6,146 bases of DNA from an uncultured Muribaculaceae bacterium (GCA_910579105.1 CAJTRT010000084.1:1-6146), one strand, 5' to 3'. Shown: positions 1 through 5,951, counted from the first letter of the stretch. Made by a program: numbers and translations. The notes: generated from the sequence alone by a model not told the origin.

Positions 1-20
1 TATAAACTAAGCCATTCTGT

Positions 21-53
21 AAAAGATGCGGAACCCCGTTCAGCGGAGTTCCG
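21..53 (-). terminator. Rho-independent terminator of the small lipoprotein gene
   Basis: Read on the minus strand, a 10-bp stem (CGGAACTCCG pairing with CGGGGTTCCG, one G-T wobble) closes a 5-base loop CTGAA. It is followed after CATC by a short TTTT run (plus-strand 21-24). The arms are plus-strand 29-38 and 44-53. The gene's TGA stop (40-42) lies mostly in the loop, so the upstream arm of the hairpin is also coding sequence. The short U run makes this a moderate rather than textbook terminator. Confidence 0.6.
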
Positions 54-348
54 AAGCGAGAGAGGGGTTAACGGAGTCAAGTGTGGAGAGGAATGTGGCC
101 AGATACGTGTCGGCCACGCGCGAATGCCCGCGGCGGCGCAGCTCGGCCTCGCGGGAGCGCACGTCGATCAGCAGCTTCTCTATCTCCACAGTGTCGAGGT
201 GGAACTCAGCCGACAGTTCCAGCGCCTGGGCCCGTCCGAGCACGACAGCCGCGCTCTCCTCCCGTCGCTTCTTTTCCGTATCGCCGCATGAGGCAACAGA
301 AGCCATAAGGAATAAAAGCGAAACCATCGCTATTGTAAAACGTCTCAT
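40..348 (-). CDS. Small predicted lipoprotein, function unknown
   Basis: This encodes 102 residues that I cannot assign to a named family. The N-terminus has two arginines (RR at 2-3), a hydrophobic stretch at about 5-19, and a lipobox VASC at 18-21. This predicts signal peptidase II cleavage before Cys21, lipidation, and placement in the inner or outer membrane facing the periplasm or surface. The mature part begins GDTEKKRREE and is about 80 residues long. It is rich in Glu, Arg, Leu and Ala and looks mostly alpha-helical, with no cysteine after the lipidated one. The ATG at 346-348 is the natural start because it places the signal peptide correctly. The gene lies downstream of ispH on the same strand, separated only by the palindromic element at 352-538, so it may be transcribed from that element or by readthrough. 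A hairpin terminator overlaps its 3' end. Small Bacteroidota lipoproteins of this kind (for example the DUF4296 type) were considered, but no diagnostic motif is visible. The coding call is likely; the function is open. Confidence 0.75.
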   Translation of the reverse strand: MRRFTIAMVSLLFLMASVASCGDTEKKRREESAAVVLGRAQALELSAEFHLDTVEIEKLLIDVRSREAELRRRGHSRVADTYLATFLSTLDSVNPSLASELR

Positions 349-364
349 TCTATAAGTAACTGTT

Positions 365-372
365 CAAAATTA
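365..372 (-). promoter_or_regulatory. Candidate Bacteroidota -7 promoter box for the lipoprotein gene
   Basis: The minus strand reads TAATTTTG here, an exact match to the TAnnTTTG -7 element used by the primary sigma factor of Bacteroides. It lies 16 bases before the lipoprotein ATG, implying a very short leader. No good TTTG -33 box is found at the usual 19-21 base distance; the nearest candidate, TTGG at 398-401, is about 25 bases away. The box is part of the terminal repeat of the palindromic element. This is a motif match only. Confidence 0.3.
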
Positions 373-447
373 TTTTATACTAACGGGTCTTATTATTCCA
401 ATGTTTCTCCGGCAAAATTTCCGAATCTTTTCCTCTCTTCATCAGTC

Positions 448-463
448 GTGTAGCTCGCTACAC
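448..463. repeat. Central palindrome of the repeat element
   Basis: GTGTAGC and GCTACAC form a perfect 7-bp inverted repeat separated by TC. They form the apex of the larger palindrome and would be the tip of a hairpin if the region were transcribed. The flanks carry a short direct repeat, CTTCATC, on both sides (from 439 and from 469) that does not fit the inverted symmetry. Confidence 0.8.
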
Positions 464-530
464 TCCTTCTTCATCGAGAAAAATATTCTGGAAATTTTTC
501 TCGGATAAACATTAAAATAATTTGGACCAG

Positions 531-1400
531 TTACTTATCAAGGTTCTCTATTTTAGCTTTAACACGCTCCATAAGCCAGCGAGGGGTAGAGGTCGCGCCA
601 CACACGCCTATGGTTTCCGCCCCGGAAAGCCACATGGGATCGATCTCGTCGGCGTTGCTTACCATATAGGTTCTTTCGTTCACTTCGAGACAGTTTGCAT
701 ACAACGCCTTGCCGTTGCTGCTTTTCTTCCCTGAGACGAATATAACGGCGTCATGCTCCCTGGCGAACCGTTGCAGTTTCTCCACCCGGTTGGCCACCTG
801 GCGGCAGATCGTGTCGTAGCTCTCGAAGCTGACCCCCGGAGCCATACGGCGCCCGATTTCGGCCGAAATTTCGCGGAGGCCGGAAATCGGCTTGGTAGTC
901 TGCGAGTAAAGCGCGACCGGCCTGGAGAAATCAATCCGTTCGAGGTCTGCGACATTCTCCACGACTATGGCCTCACCGTCGGTCTGCCCTACCAGGCCGT
1001 TTACCTCGGCATGGCCCAGCTTGCCGTATATTACAATCTGAGGCCGCTCTGGCAGCGGACGATCGTGGCACTCCTTGATACGGCGCTGGAGGCGGAGCAC
1101 CACGGGGCATGTCGCGTCAATCAGCTCTATACCCCGCTCGCGGGCCGCGGCATAGGTCGACGGGGGCTCGCCATGGGCCCGCAACAGCACCCTGGCCCCC
1201 CGCAATTCCCGGAGGTCGTCGTGATTGATAATGCGCAGTCCCTTTCCCGCCAGGCGACTGACCTCGTCGGAATTATGAACTATGTCGCCCAGGCAGTACA
1301 GGGTGCCGCCGCCCTTGGCGAGCTCCTCTTCGGCCTTGTTTATAGCCGTCACGACACCGAAACAGAACCCCGAGTCCGCGTCAATCTCAATTTTCGGCAT
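531..1400 (-). CDS. ispH: 4-hydroxy-3-methylbut-2-enyl diphosphate reductase (IspH/LytB)
   Basis: IspH catalyses the last step of the MEP isoprenoid pathway in the cytoplasm. It reduces HMBPP to isopentenyl and dimethylallyl diphosphate with an oxygen-sensitive iron-sulfur cluster. The 289 residues match the usual length. The three cluster cysteines are all present: C13 in SGFCFGV, C98 in DATCPVV and C199 in DTICRQVANR. Substrate-pocket residues are recognisable by analogy with the E. coli enzyme: H42 (VHN), H76 (RAHGEPP), H130 and E132 (GHAEV), T168-T169 (QTTK), S227-S228-N229 (GKKSSNG) and S271 (GATSTP). The ATG at 1398-1400 places SGFCFGV at the expected distance from the N-terminus. The start overlaps the cmk 3' end by 14 bases, suggesting cotranscription and coupled translation with cmk. 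No Shine-Dalgarno is evident, which is normal for Bacteroidota. The last codons and the TAA stop lie inside the end of the palindromic element, but the protein does not appear shortened. The identification is secure. Confidence 0.97.
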   Translation of the reverse strand: MPKIEIDADSGFCFGVVTAINKAEEELAKGGGTLYCLGDIVHNSDEVSRLAGKGLRIINHDDLRELRGARVLLRAHGEPPSTYAAARERGIELIDATCPVVLRLQRRIKECHDRPLPERPQIVIYGKLGHAEVNGLVGQTDGEAIVVENVADLERIDFSRPVALYSQTTKPISGLREISAEIGRRMAPGVSFESYDTICRQVANRVEKLQRFAREHDAVIFVSGKKSSNGKALYANCLEVNERTYMVSNADEIDPMWLSGAETIGVCGATSTPRWLMERVKAKIENLDK

Positions 1401-2109
1401 CGCTGGATTCTGCTCGGTTAACAGCCTCGGCGAACCGCTCCATGAGCCACGCGTCCTGCTGCGGAATCGTCATCGACGAATTGTCGAGGCCTATGGCGTC
1501 GGCGGCGCGGCGAAGGGGACTTTCCTCGCGGGTCTGGTCGATATGGTCGCGCGACTTCACGTTGGCCAGCACCTCTTCGTAGCCTACCTGCTGCCCCTTG
1601 GCCAGCAGCTCCTTAACGCGGCGCTCGGCACGGCACTCGGCCGGAGCGTCGAGGAATATTTTCAACTCGGCGTCAGGGAACACCGTGGTTCCTATGTCGC
1701 GGCCGTCCATCACTATGCCGCGCTCCTTGCCGAAAGCCTGCTGCTTGACCACCAGGTCGCGGCGCACGGCGGCCACGGCGGCCACCGGCGACACGTTGTT
1801 GGATACCTCCATACCGCGGATTTCCGCCTCCACGTCCTCGCCATTGAGGATAGTGTGCTGCGAGCCGTCGGGCATCAGGGCGAATGAAATCTCTATTTCG
1901 GGCAGACGGGAACTGAGCGCGTCGGCATTGACGGTGCCGTCGGGAGCTATCAGCCCGGCGCGCATGGCGAAAAGCGTCACGGCGCGGTACATGGCCCCGG
2001 TGTCGACGTAGCGGTAGCCTATGCGGCGCGCCAGGGCTTTCGCCATAGTGCTTTTGCCTGACGACGAGAATCCGTCGATGGCGATTATGATTTTCTTATG
2101 GTCAGTCAT
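1387..2109 (-). CDS. cmk: Cytidylate kinase
   Basis: Cmk transfers phosphate from ATP to CMP or dCMP in the cytoplasm, feeding CTP and dCTP synthesis and recycling CMP from RNA and lipid turnover. The 240 residues are slightly longer than the E. coli enzyme (about 227). The P-loop GFSSSGKST spans 13-21. The CMP-binding DTGAMYRA motif is at 36-43, and DGRDIGTTVFPDA, typical of this family, is at 135-147. The lid and C-terminal arginine region SRDHIDQTREESPL (186-199) is also present. The ATG at 2107-2109 is chosen because it puts the P-loop at residue 13. The frame stays open upstream to 2463, but that stretch overlaps porQ and encodes arginine- and proline-rich sequence unlike any Cmk. The gene lies 11 bases after the porQ stop and overlaps ispH by 14 bases, so the three look like one operon. 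The last ten or so residues (NRAESSDAEN) are a polar tail beyond the family core. Confidence 0.96.
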   Translation of the reverse strand: MTDHKKIIIAIDGFSSSGKSTMAKALARRIGYRYVDTGAMYRAVTLFAMRAGLIAPDGTVNADALSSRLPEIEISFALMPDGSQHTILNGEDVEAEIRGMEVSNNVSPVAAVAAVRRDLVVKQQAFGKERGIVMDGRDIGTTVFPDAELKIFLDAPAECRAERRVKELLAKGQQVGYEEVLANVKSRDHIDQTREESPLRRAADAIGLDNSSMTIPQQDAWLMERFAEAVNRAESSDAEN

Positions 2110-2120
2110 AACGATATATG

Positions 2121-3194
2121 TCAATGCAAGAGGTCTTGCAGATTGAGGTTCAGATTGAACATGAACGTGGTAGCCCCCGTATGGGGCTGGGCCAGGGCCA
2201 CCGCGAGACTCACCTTGCGCAGGTTCAGGCCGGCCCCGAGCGAGAAGCCGCTGAGGAAAGAGCGCTTGTAGGTCGACATGTCGGTGCGAGTCTTGTAATT
2301 GTAGCCCAAAGCCACGAAAAACCGGTCGCTCGGCACGAAGTCGAGGCCGAACACGAGATGGCGGAACAGATTGCTCGTGAACGTGTCTTTTTTCTTGAAC
2401 GGCTCCTTGCTGGTTCCGTCGCCGCTTTCCCAGTAAGGGAGATGCCACTTTGTCAGATTCCACGCGGTGACAGATATACGCAACGGGATGCCCGTAAAAC
2501 CCTTCGCGACGCCGATACGGAGATCCATCGGCAGGCGGTCGTTCTGATCGTTGAAGCGCTTCACCTGACCTCCGAGGTTAGCCCCTACGATAGAGGCGGA
2601 GAAGTCGTGGTCAGGGTCATAGTAATTCAGACCCAGGTCGGCGGCGACCGCCATGGCCGAGTACTGCTCATAGGCGCTGTAAAGGAATTTGAGCGTCACG
2701 CCGCCGCGTATACGGTCGGTGATGTCGTAGGAGAACGAGCCGGAAAAATTTATGTCCTTCGGGGAAAACGAGCCGGTAATGACCCCTGTCTCGTCGGCCG
2801 CCTTGATTTCGCCGTAGCCGAAATAGCGCAGCCCGACACCCCAGGCGCCGCGCTCCCCTATCGCCCTGGCATAGCGCGCCCCGGCGAAATTCGACTCACC
2901 GACATAGCGCATATAGTCGAACAGCACCTGGTTGTCCATCTCCGGGCCCATCAGCGCCGGGTTCTGGTCGGTGACCGACAGCTCGTCCTCCACGGCGGTG
3001 ATGTTCACTCCGCCGAGGCCGTAAATCCGTGCCGAAGAGGTAATGTTCAGATAATTATAGGCGACCGACCCGTCCTGCGCCGCAGACGCCAGAGCCACCA
3101 TCGCCACAACGGCGAAAGCCGCGGCGCGGCAGAGCGTCGCGGCGAACAAAGGCCGCAAAAAGGCGCCGGCGCGCCCGGTATTTCGTAAAATCAT
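2121..3194 (-). CDS. porQ: PorV/PorQ-family outer-membrane protein, PorQ of the type IX secretion system
   Basis: In Porphyromonas, PorQ is a FadL-like outer-membrane barrel that anchors PorZ in the PorU-PorV-PorZ-PorQ attachment complex, which cleaves type IX cargo and joins it to the cell surface. The 357-residue product has a long arginine-containing N-region and a hydrophobic core around 24-38, with probable signal peptidase cleavage near ASAA/Q (36-40). The mature N-terminus has the family pattern: YNYLNITSSARIYGLGGVN (46-64), then TDQNPALM (75-82), then an alternating beta-strand pattern rich in Gly and aromatic residues to the end, closing with a strand-like FNLNLNL. I start at the ATG at 3192-3194; a TTG codon lies directly upstream in frame, but ATG is the simpler choice. 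The gene leads the cluster with cmk and ispH and diverges from mutS2. The same order is, from memory, found in other Bacteroidales. Family membership is strong. A working type IX system cannot be shown here, since PorQ relatives also occur in gut Bacteroidales whose type IX status is uncertain. Confidence 0.87.
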   Translation of the reverse strand: MILRNTGRAGAFLRPLFAATLCRAAAFAVVAMVALASAAQDGSVAYNYLNITSSARIYGLGGVNITAVEDELSVTDQNPALMGPEMDNQVLFDYMRYVGESNFAGARYARAIGERGAWGVGLRYFGYGEIKAADETGVITGSFSPKDINFSGSFSYDITDRIRGGVTLKFLYSAYEQYSAMAVAADLGLNYYDPDHDFSASIVGANLGGQVKRFNDQNDRLPMDLRIGVAKGFTGIPLRISVTAWNLTKWHLPYWESGDGTSKEPFKKKDTFTSNLFRHLVFGLDFVPSDRFFVALGYNYKTRTDMSTYKRSFLSGFSLGAGLNLRKVSLAVALAQPHTGATTFMFNLNLNLQDLLH

Positions 3195-3275
3195 CAAATA
3201 TCGGTCAAATCCTTTTTACCATAAAAACGAAATCGGACGAGGCTTATTATATCCACTTCCGGCTTTTTCATCGTC

Positions 3276-3308
3276 AGCGCCTCATTATAGCGCCTAATTA
3301 TCGGCGCT
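3276..3308. repeat. Tandem 13-bp repeats plus inverted half-site in the porQ-mutS2 intergenic region
   Basis: Within the 178-bp divergent intergenic region (3195-3372), AGCGCCTCATTAT (3276-3288) is followed directly by AGCGCCTAATTAT (3289-3301), a 12-of-13 tandem copy. GGCGCT (3303-3308) then forms a perfect 6-bp inverted repeat with AGCGCC of the second copy, across 8 bases. The placement between two divergent genes suggests an operator or a transcript hairpin, but no regulator can be named. The rest of the intergenic region is AT-rich, and I see no gene in it. Confidence 0.55.
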
Positions 3309-3335
3309 CCGCAATGGTATTTGAAGAATAATTAG

Positions 3336-3343
3336 TAATTTCG
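3336..3343 (+). promoter_or_regulatory. Weak candidate -7 promoter box for mutS2
   Basis: TAATTTCG matches the Bacteroidota TAnnTTTG -7 element except for one base and lies 29 bases before the proposed TTG start. The only nearby TTTG (3320-3323) is 12 bases upstream, too close to be a proper -33 box. This is a motif match only. No equally good candidate was found for porQ on the other strand. Confidence 0.22.
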
Positions 3344-3372
3344 CAGGTTGAAAACAGCAAGATTAGGCGATT

Positions 3373-5814
3373 TTGATATACCCCGATAGCTTTGAACGCA
3401 AGATTGGCTTCGAGGCCGTGAGAAAACGGCTCGCGGCGCTGTGCGCCTCCTCGCTCGGACGGGAAGAAGTCGAGGCGATGTCGTTTATGACCGATTTCCG
3501 GGCCGTGAAGCAGGCCCTTGACGGCGTCAGCGAGATGATGGCAGCGATAGGTTCCGACGAAGGATTCCCCCTCGGGGGCCTCTCCGACATAACCCCGGTC
3601 CTGAAACGGGCGCGCGTCGAAGGGTCGGCGGTGTCGGTCGACGAACTTCGGCAACTGCGCCGCACCTTGCAGACGTTCGCCGACGTGAACGCCTTTCTCT
3701 CGCGCTCGCGCGGCGACGACGGAACCACCCCCTACCCCGTACTGTGCCAGGAGGCCGAAGCGCTCGCGGCGTTCCCCGAGGTAACCCGCGAGATTGACCG
3801 GGTGATCGACCAGAACGGCAACATACGCGACAACGCCTCCGCCGAGCTGGCCCGCATACGCTCGGAACTCAGCCGCATATCAGGAGCCGTGAACTCGATC
3901 ATGCGGCGGGTGATGGCCCGGGCAGTGGCCGACGGCTATCTGGAGGCCGACGCGTCGCCCTCGGTGCGCGACGGGCGGCTGGTGCTCCCCGTCTCCCCGA
4001 TGAACAAGCGGAAAATCAACGGCATAGTCCACGACGAGTCGGCTTCGGGCAAAACGTTCTTCATCGAGCCGGCGGAAGTGGTCGAGGTCAACAACCGCGC
4101 CCGCGAGCTGGAAATGGACGAGCGACGCGAGATAGCCCGCATCCTCGGCGAACTTACCGCACGCCTGCGCCCGTCGATTCCCGACATGCTCGTTTCCTCA
4201 GAGGTGATGGGGCGCCTTGACTTCATCCACGCCAAGGCGCGCTACGCCGCCGAGGTCGACGCGCGCATGCCGTCGCTCACCAACGGGCACGAGCTGGAAT
4301 GGTACCGCGCCGTCCACCCCGTGCTCCTGGAGTCGCTCATCCGCCAGGGAAAGGAAATCGTGCCGCTCGACATCACCCTCACCCCGGGAAAAAGGCTCCT
4401 GATCATCTCCGGCCCGAACGCCGGAGGCAAGTCGGTGTGCCTCAAAACAGTCGGCATAGTACAGTATATGGCGCAATGCGGGCTGCTCCCGACCCTCTAC
4501 GAGAACAGCCATATGGGAATCTTCGACGACATATTCATCGACATCGGCGACGACCAGTCGATCGAAAACGACCTCTCTACCTACTCCTCCCACCTGCGCA
4601 ACATGAAGGAGTTCCTCGGCAACGGGCGCGCCTCCTCGCTGATCCTCATCGACGAGTTCGGCGGCGGCACGGAGCCGCAGATTGGCGGCGCGATCGCCCA
4701 GGCGATTCTCAAAGAGTTCAACAACAAACAAATGTGGGGCGTGATAACGACCCACTACCAGAACCTCAAACACCTGGCAGAGGAGACCGAAGGCCTCGTT
4801 AACGGCTCTATGCTCTACGACCGCCAGCTGATGCGCCCCCTGTTCCGCCTCTCGATCGGGAACGCGGGAAGCTCCTTCGCCCTCGAAATAGCCCGCAAGA
4901 CCGGCCTCCCCGCAAGCATAATAGCCGACGCGCAGGAAATCGTAGGCAGCGACTACATAAACATGGACCGCTACCTCCTCGACATAGCCCGCGACAAGCG
5001 CTACTGGGAGAACAAGCGCCTCGCAATCCGTCAGAAAGAGAAGAAGATAGAGGAAACGCTCGCCCGCTACGAGGAGGAGGCGGACACCCTCCGCTCAAAG
5101 CGCCGCGAAATACTCGCCGAAGCCAAGGGGGAGGCTAAAAAGATTCTCGACGGGAGCAACGCCACCATTGAACGCGCCGTGCGCGAAATCCGAGAAAGCC
5201 AGGCCGACCGCGAGCGCACCATCGAGGCGCGCCGCCGCCTCGAGCAGGAGAAAAAAGAGTTGCTGGCCGAAAAGCATAGCGCCAACCCGCTTCTGAAAAA
5301 AGCGCCGAAGAAGAAACACGAAAAACCCGCCGCGGCCGAGAAAGAAGCCCCCCTGGCGGTAAACGACAACGTGAAGCTCGACGGCCAGGGCCAGCCAGGC
5401 ACAATACTCGAAATATCGGGGAAACAGGCCACCGTGGCTTTCGGGATGCTGAAAACGCAGGTAGCCCTCTCACGTCTCAAACGCACCCTATCCAAACCCT
5501 CGTCTGGAGCGAAGAACGCCTCCTTCGTCAGCTCGGCCACAACCGACGCCATGCGCGCCAAGCAGCTCGACTTCAAGCGCGAAATCGACGTGCGCGGCAT
5601 GCGCGCCGACGAGGCCATCCAGGCCGTCACCTACTTCATCGACGATGCCACGCAGTTCTCCCAGGACGAAGTGCGCATACTCCACGGCACCGGCACCGGC
5701 GCACTGCGCCAGGCCATCCGCCAGTACCTCGACACCGTTCCCTCCGTCGCCTCCTACCGCGACGAGCACGTCCAGTTCGGCGGCGCCGGCATCACCGTCG
5801 TCACCCTCCGCTAA
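3373..5814 (+). CDS. mutS2: Endonuclease/ATPase MutS2 with C-terminal Smr domain
   Basis: MutS2 is a MutS-like ATPase that lacks the mismatch-recognition domain. Family members suppress recombination by acting on branched DNA, and the B. subtilis protein also splits collided ribosomes. The 813-residue protein has the full layout. A helical core/clamp region spans about 1-330. The ATPase has Walker A GPNAGGKS (347-354), the MutS signature segment DDQSIENDLSTYSSHLRNM (393-411), Walker B LILIDEFGGGTEP (423-435) and the switch histidine H461 in TTHYQN. A charged coiled coil follows at about 545-635, then a Lys/Ala/Pro linker (641-660) and a small KOW-like segment (about 661-705). The C-terminal Smr domain (about 731-813) has IDVRG (738-742) and HGTGTGALR (771-779), matching the LDLRG and HGxGxGxLR motifs. 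Nothing appears truncated. The start is TTG: an in-frame TAG at 3364-3366 closes the frame upstream, and the first in-frame ATG is at codon 36, inside conserved sequence. The gene is monocistronic, divergent from porQ, and ends 51 bases before a terminator hairpin. Confidence 0.96.
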   Translation: MIYPDSFERKIGFEAVRKRLAALCASSLGREEVEAMSFMTDFRAVKQALDGVSEMMAAIGSDEGFPLGGLSDITPVLKRARVEGSAVSVDELRQLRRTLQTFADVNAFLSRSRGDDGTTPYPVLCQEAEALAAFPEVTREIDRVIDQNGNIRDNASAELARIRSELSRISGAVNSIMRRVMARAVADGYLEADASPSVRDGRLVLPVSPMNKRKINGIVHDESASGKTFFIEPAEVVEVNNRARELEMDERREIARILGELTARLRPSIPDMLVSSEVMGRLDFIHAKARYAAEVDARMPSLTNGHELEWYRAVHPVLLESLIRQGKEIVPLDITLTPGKRLLIISGPNAGGKSVCLKTVGIVQYMAQCGLLPTLYENSHMGIFDDIFIDIGDDQSIENDLSTYSSHLRNMKEFLGNGRASSLILIDEFGGGTEPQIGGAIAQAILKEFNNKQMWGVITTHYQNLKHLAEETEGLVNGSMLYDRQLMRPLFRLSIGNAGSSFALEIARKTGLPASIIADAQEIVGSDYINMDRYLLDIARDKRYWENKRLAIRQKEKKIEETLARYEEEADTLRSKRREILAEAKGEAKKILDGSNATIERAVREIRESQADRERTIEARRRLEQEKKELLAEKHSANPLLKKAPKKKHEKPAAAEKEAPLAVNDNVKLDGQGQPGTILEISGKQATVAFGMLKTQVALSRLKRTLSKPSSGAKNASFVSSATTDAMRAKQLDFKREIDVRGMRADEAIQAVTYFIDDATQFSQDEVRILHGTGTGALRQAIRQYLDTVPSVASYRDEHVQFGGAGITVVTLR

Positions 5815-5861
5815 TCCCAGCCATTGCAACAATCAGACAATACCACATAGCATAAAAACGG

Positions 5862-5914
5862 AAAAGCGTTGCCGACTTTGAGCATAAGATGCTCGATAGT
5901 CAGCAACGCCTTTT
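5862..5914. terminator. Bidirectional hairpin terminator between mutS2 and the convergent gene
   Basis: GCGTTGC (5866-5872) pairs perfectly with GCAACGC (5903-5909). After a C/A mismatch, GACT (5874-5877) pairs with AGTC (5898-5901). After a small bulge, GAGCAT (5880-5885) pairs with ATGCTC (5889-5894) around an AAG loop. AAAA (5862-5865) precedes the stem and TTTT (5911-5914) follows it, so each strand ends in a U run. It lies between the ends of two converging genes, which suits termination in both directions. Confidence 0.88.
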
Positions 5915-5923
5915 ATTGATAGT

Positions 5924-5951
5924 TATCGTAGGGGATATGCCTATTACGATA
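5924..5951. repeat. Short inverted repeat over the 3' end of the convergent gene
   Basis: TATCGTA (5924-5930) and TACGATA (5945-5951) are a perfect 7-bp inverted repeat around 14 bases and span the stop codon of the minus-strand gene. Two further G-C pairs can form inside if three bases bulge out. Neither side has a U run, so it is probably not a terminator; it may protect the 3' end or be chance. Confidence 0.35.

Larger units (their letters stand above)
352..538. repeat. Imperfect palindromic repeat element, MITE-like or REP-like
   Basis: The 182-bp gap between the lipoprotein gene and ispH is almost entirely one large inverted repeat. The outer 26 bases (352-377) match the reverse complement of 513-538 at 24 of 26 positions, beginning ATAAGTAACTG at each end. 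Inside these, 401-412 (ATGTTTCTCCGG) matches the complement of 501-512 (ATGTTTATCCGA) at 10 of 12. A looser AT-rich match (sharing AAATTTCC and similar words) then leads to the central palindrome at 448-463. The left arm carries about 22 extra bases (378-399), so the arms are unequal (about 104 and 83 bases). It encodes no protein and is far more AT-rich than the genes around it. The structure fits a non-autonomous foldback or MITE element. No convincing target-site duplication is visible, so mobility is inferred only. Confidence 0.75.

Noticed and set aside
352..538. The palindromic region as a simple terminator for ispH
   Set aside because: The symmetry extends for nearly 190 bases with AT-rich ends and there is no compact G+C stem followed by a U run, so a repeat element explains it better, although it could still hinder transcription.
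344..545. Target-site duplication flanking the palindromic element
   Set aside because: The bases just outside the two ends (TCT on the left, CAA on the right) do not match. A 2-base AT duplication can be drawn only by trimming the repeat ends, and the palindromic ends make it ambiguous.
753..1887. Two long plus-strand open frames opposite ispH and cmk
   Set aside because: Both are antisense to genes with intact catalytic motifs on the minus strand, and their translations show no motif, signal or membrane segment.
2110..2463. N-terminal extension of the cmk frame by 118 codons
   Set aside because: It overlaps the end of porQ on the same strand in another frame, encodes Arg/Pro-rich sequence unlike Cmk, and the ATG at 2107-2109 gives the correct distance to the P-loop.
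2118..3188. Long plus-strand open frame opposite porQ (356 codons)
   Set aside because: It is the antisense shadow of a well-supported gene in G+C-rich DNA; it reads as charged, low-hydrophobicity sequence with no domain.
3195..3197. TTG just upstream of the porQ ATG as the start codon
   Set aside because: The ATG at 3192-3194 is adjacent and in frame; using TTG adds only one residue and no supporting signal.
3276..3308. Start of a CRISPR-like array
   Set aside because: There are only two 13-bp copies, directly adjacent with no spacers.
4198..5832. Several minus-strand open frames opposite mutS2
   Set aside because: They are shadows of the G+C-rich third-codon pattern of mutS2; compositions are skewed (Arg/Ser/Cys-rich or Val/Gly-rich) and no motif is visible.
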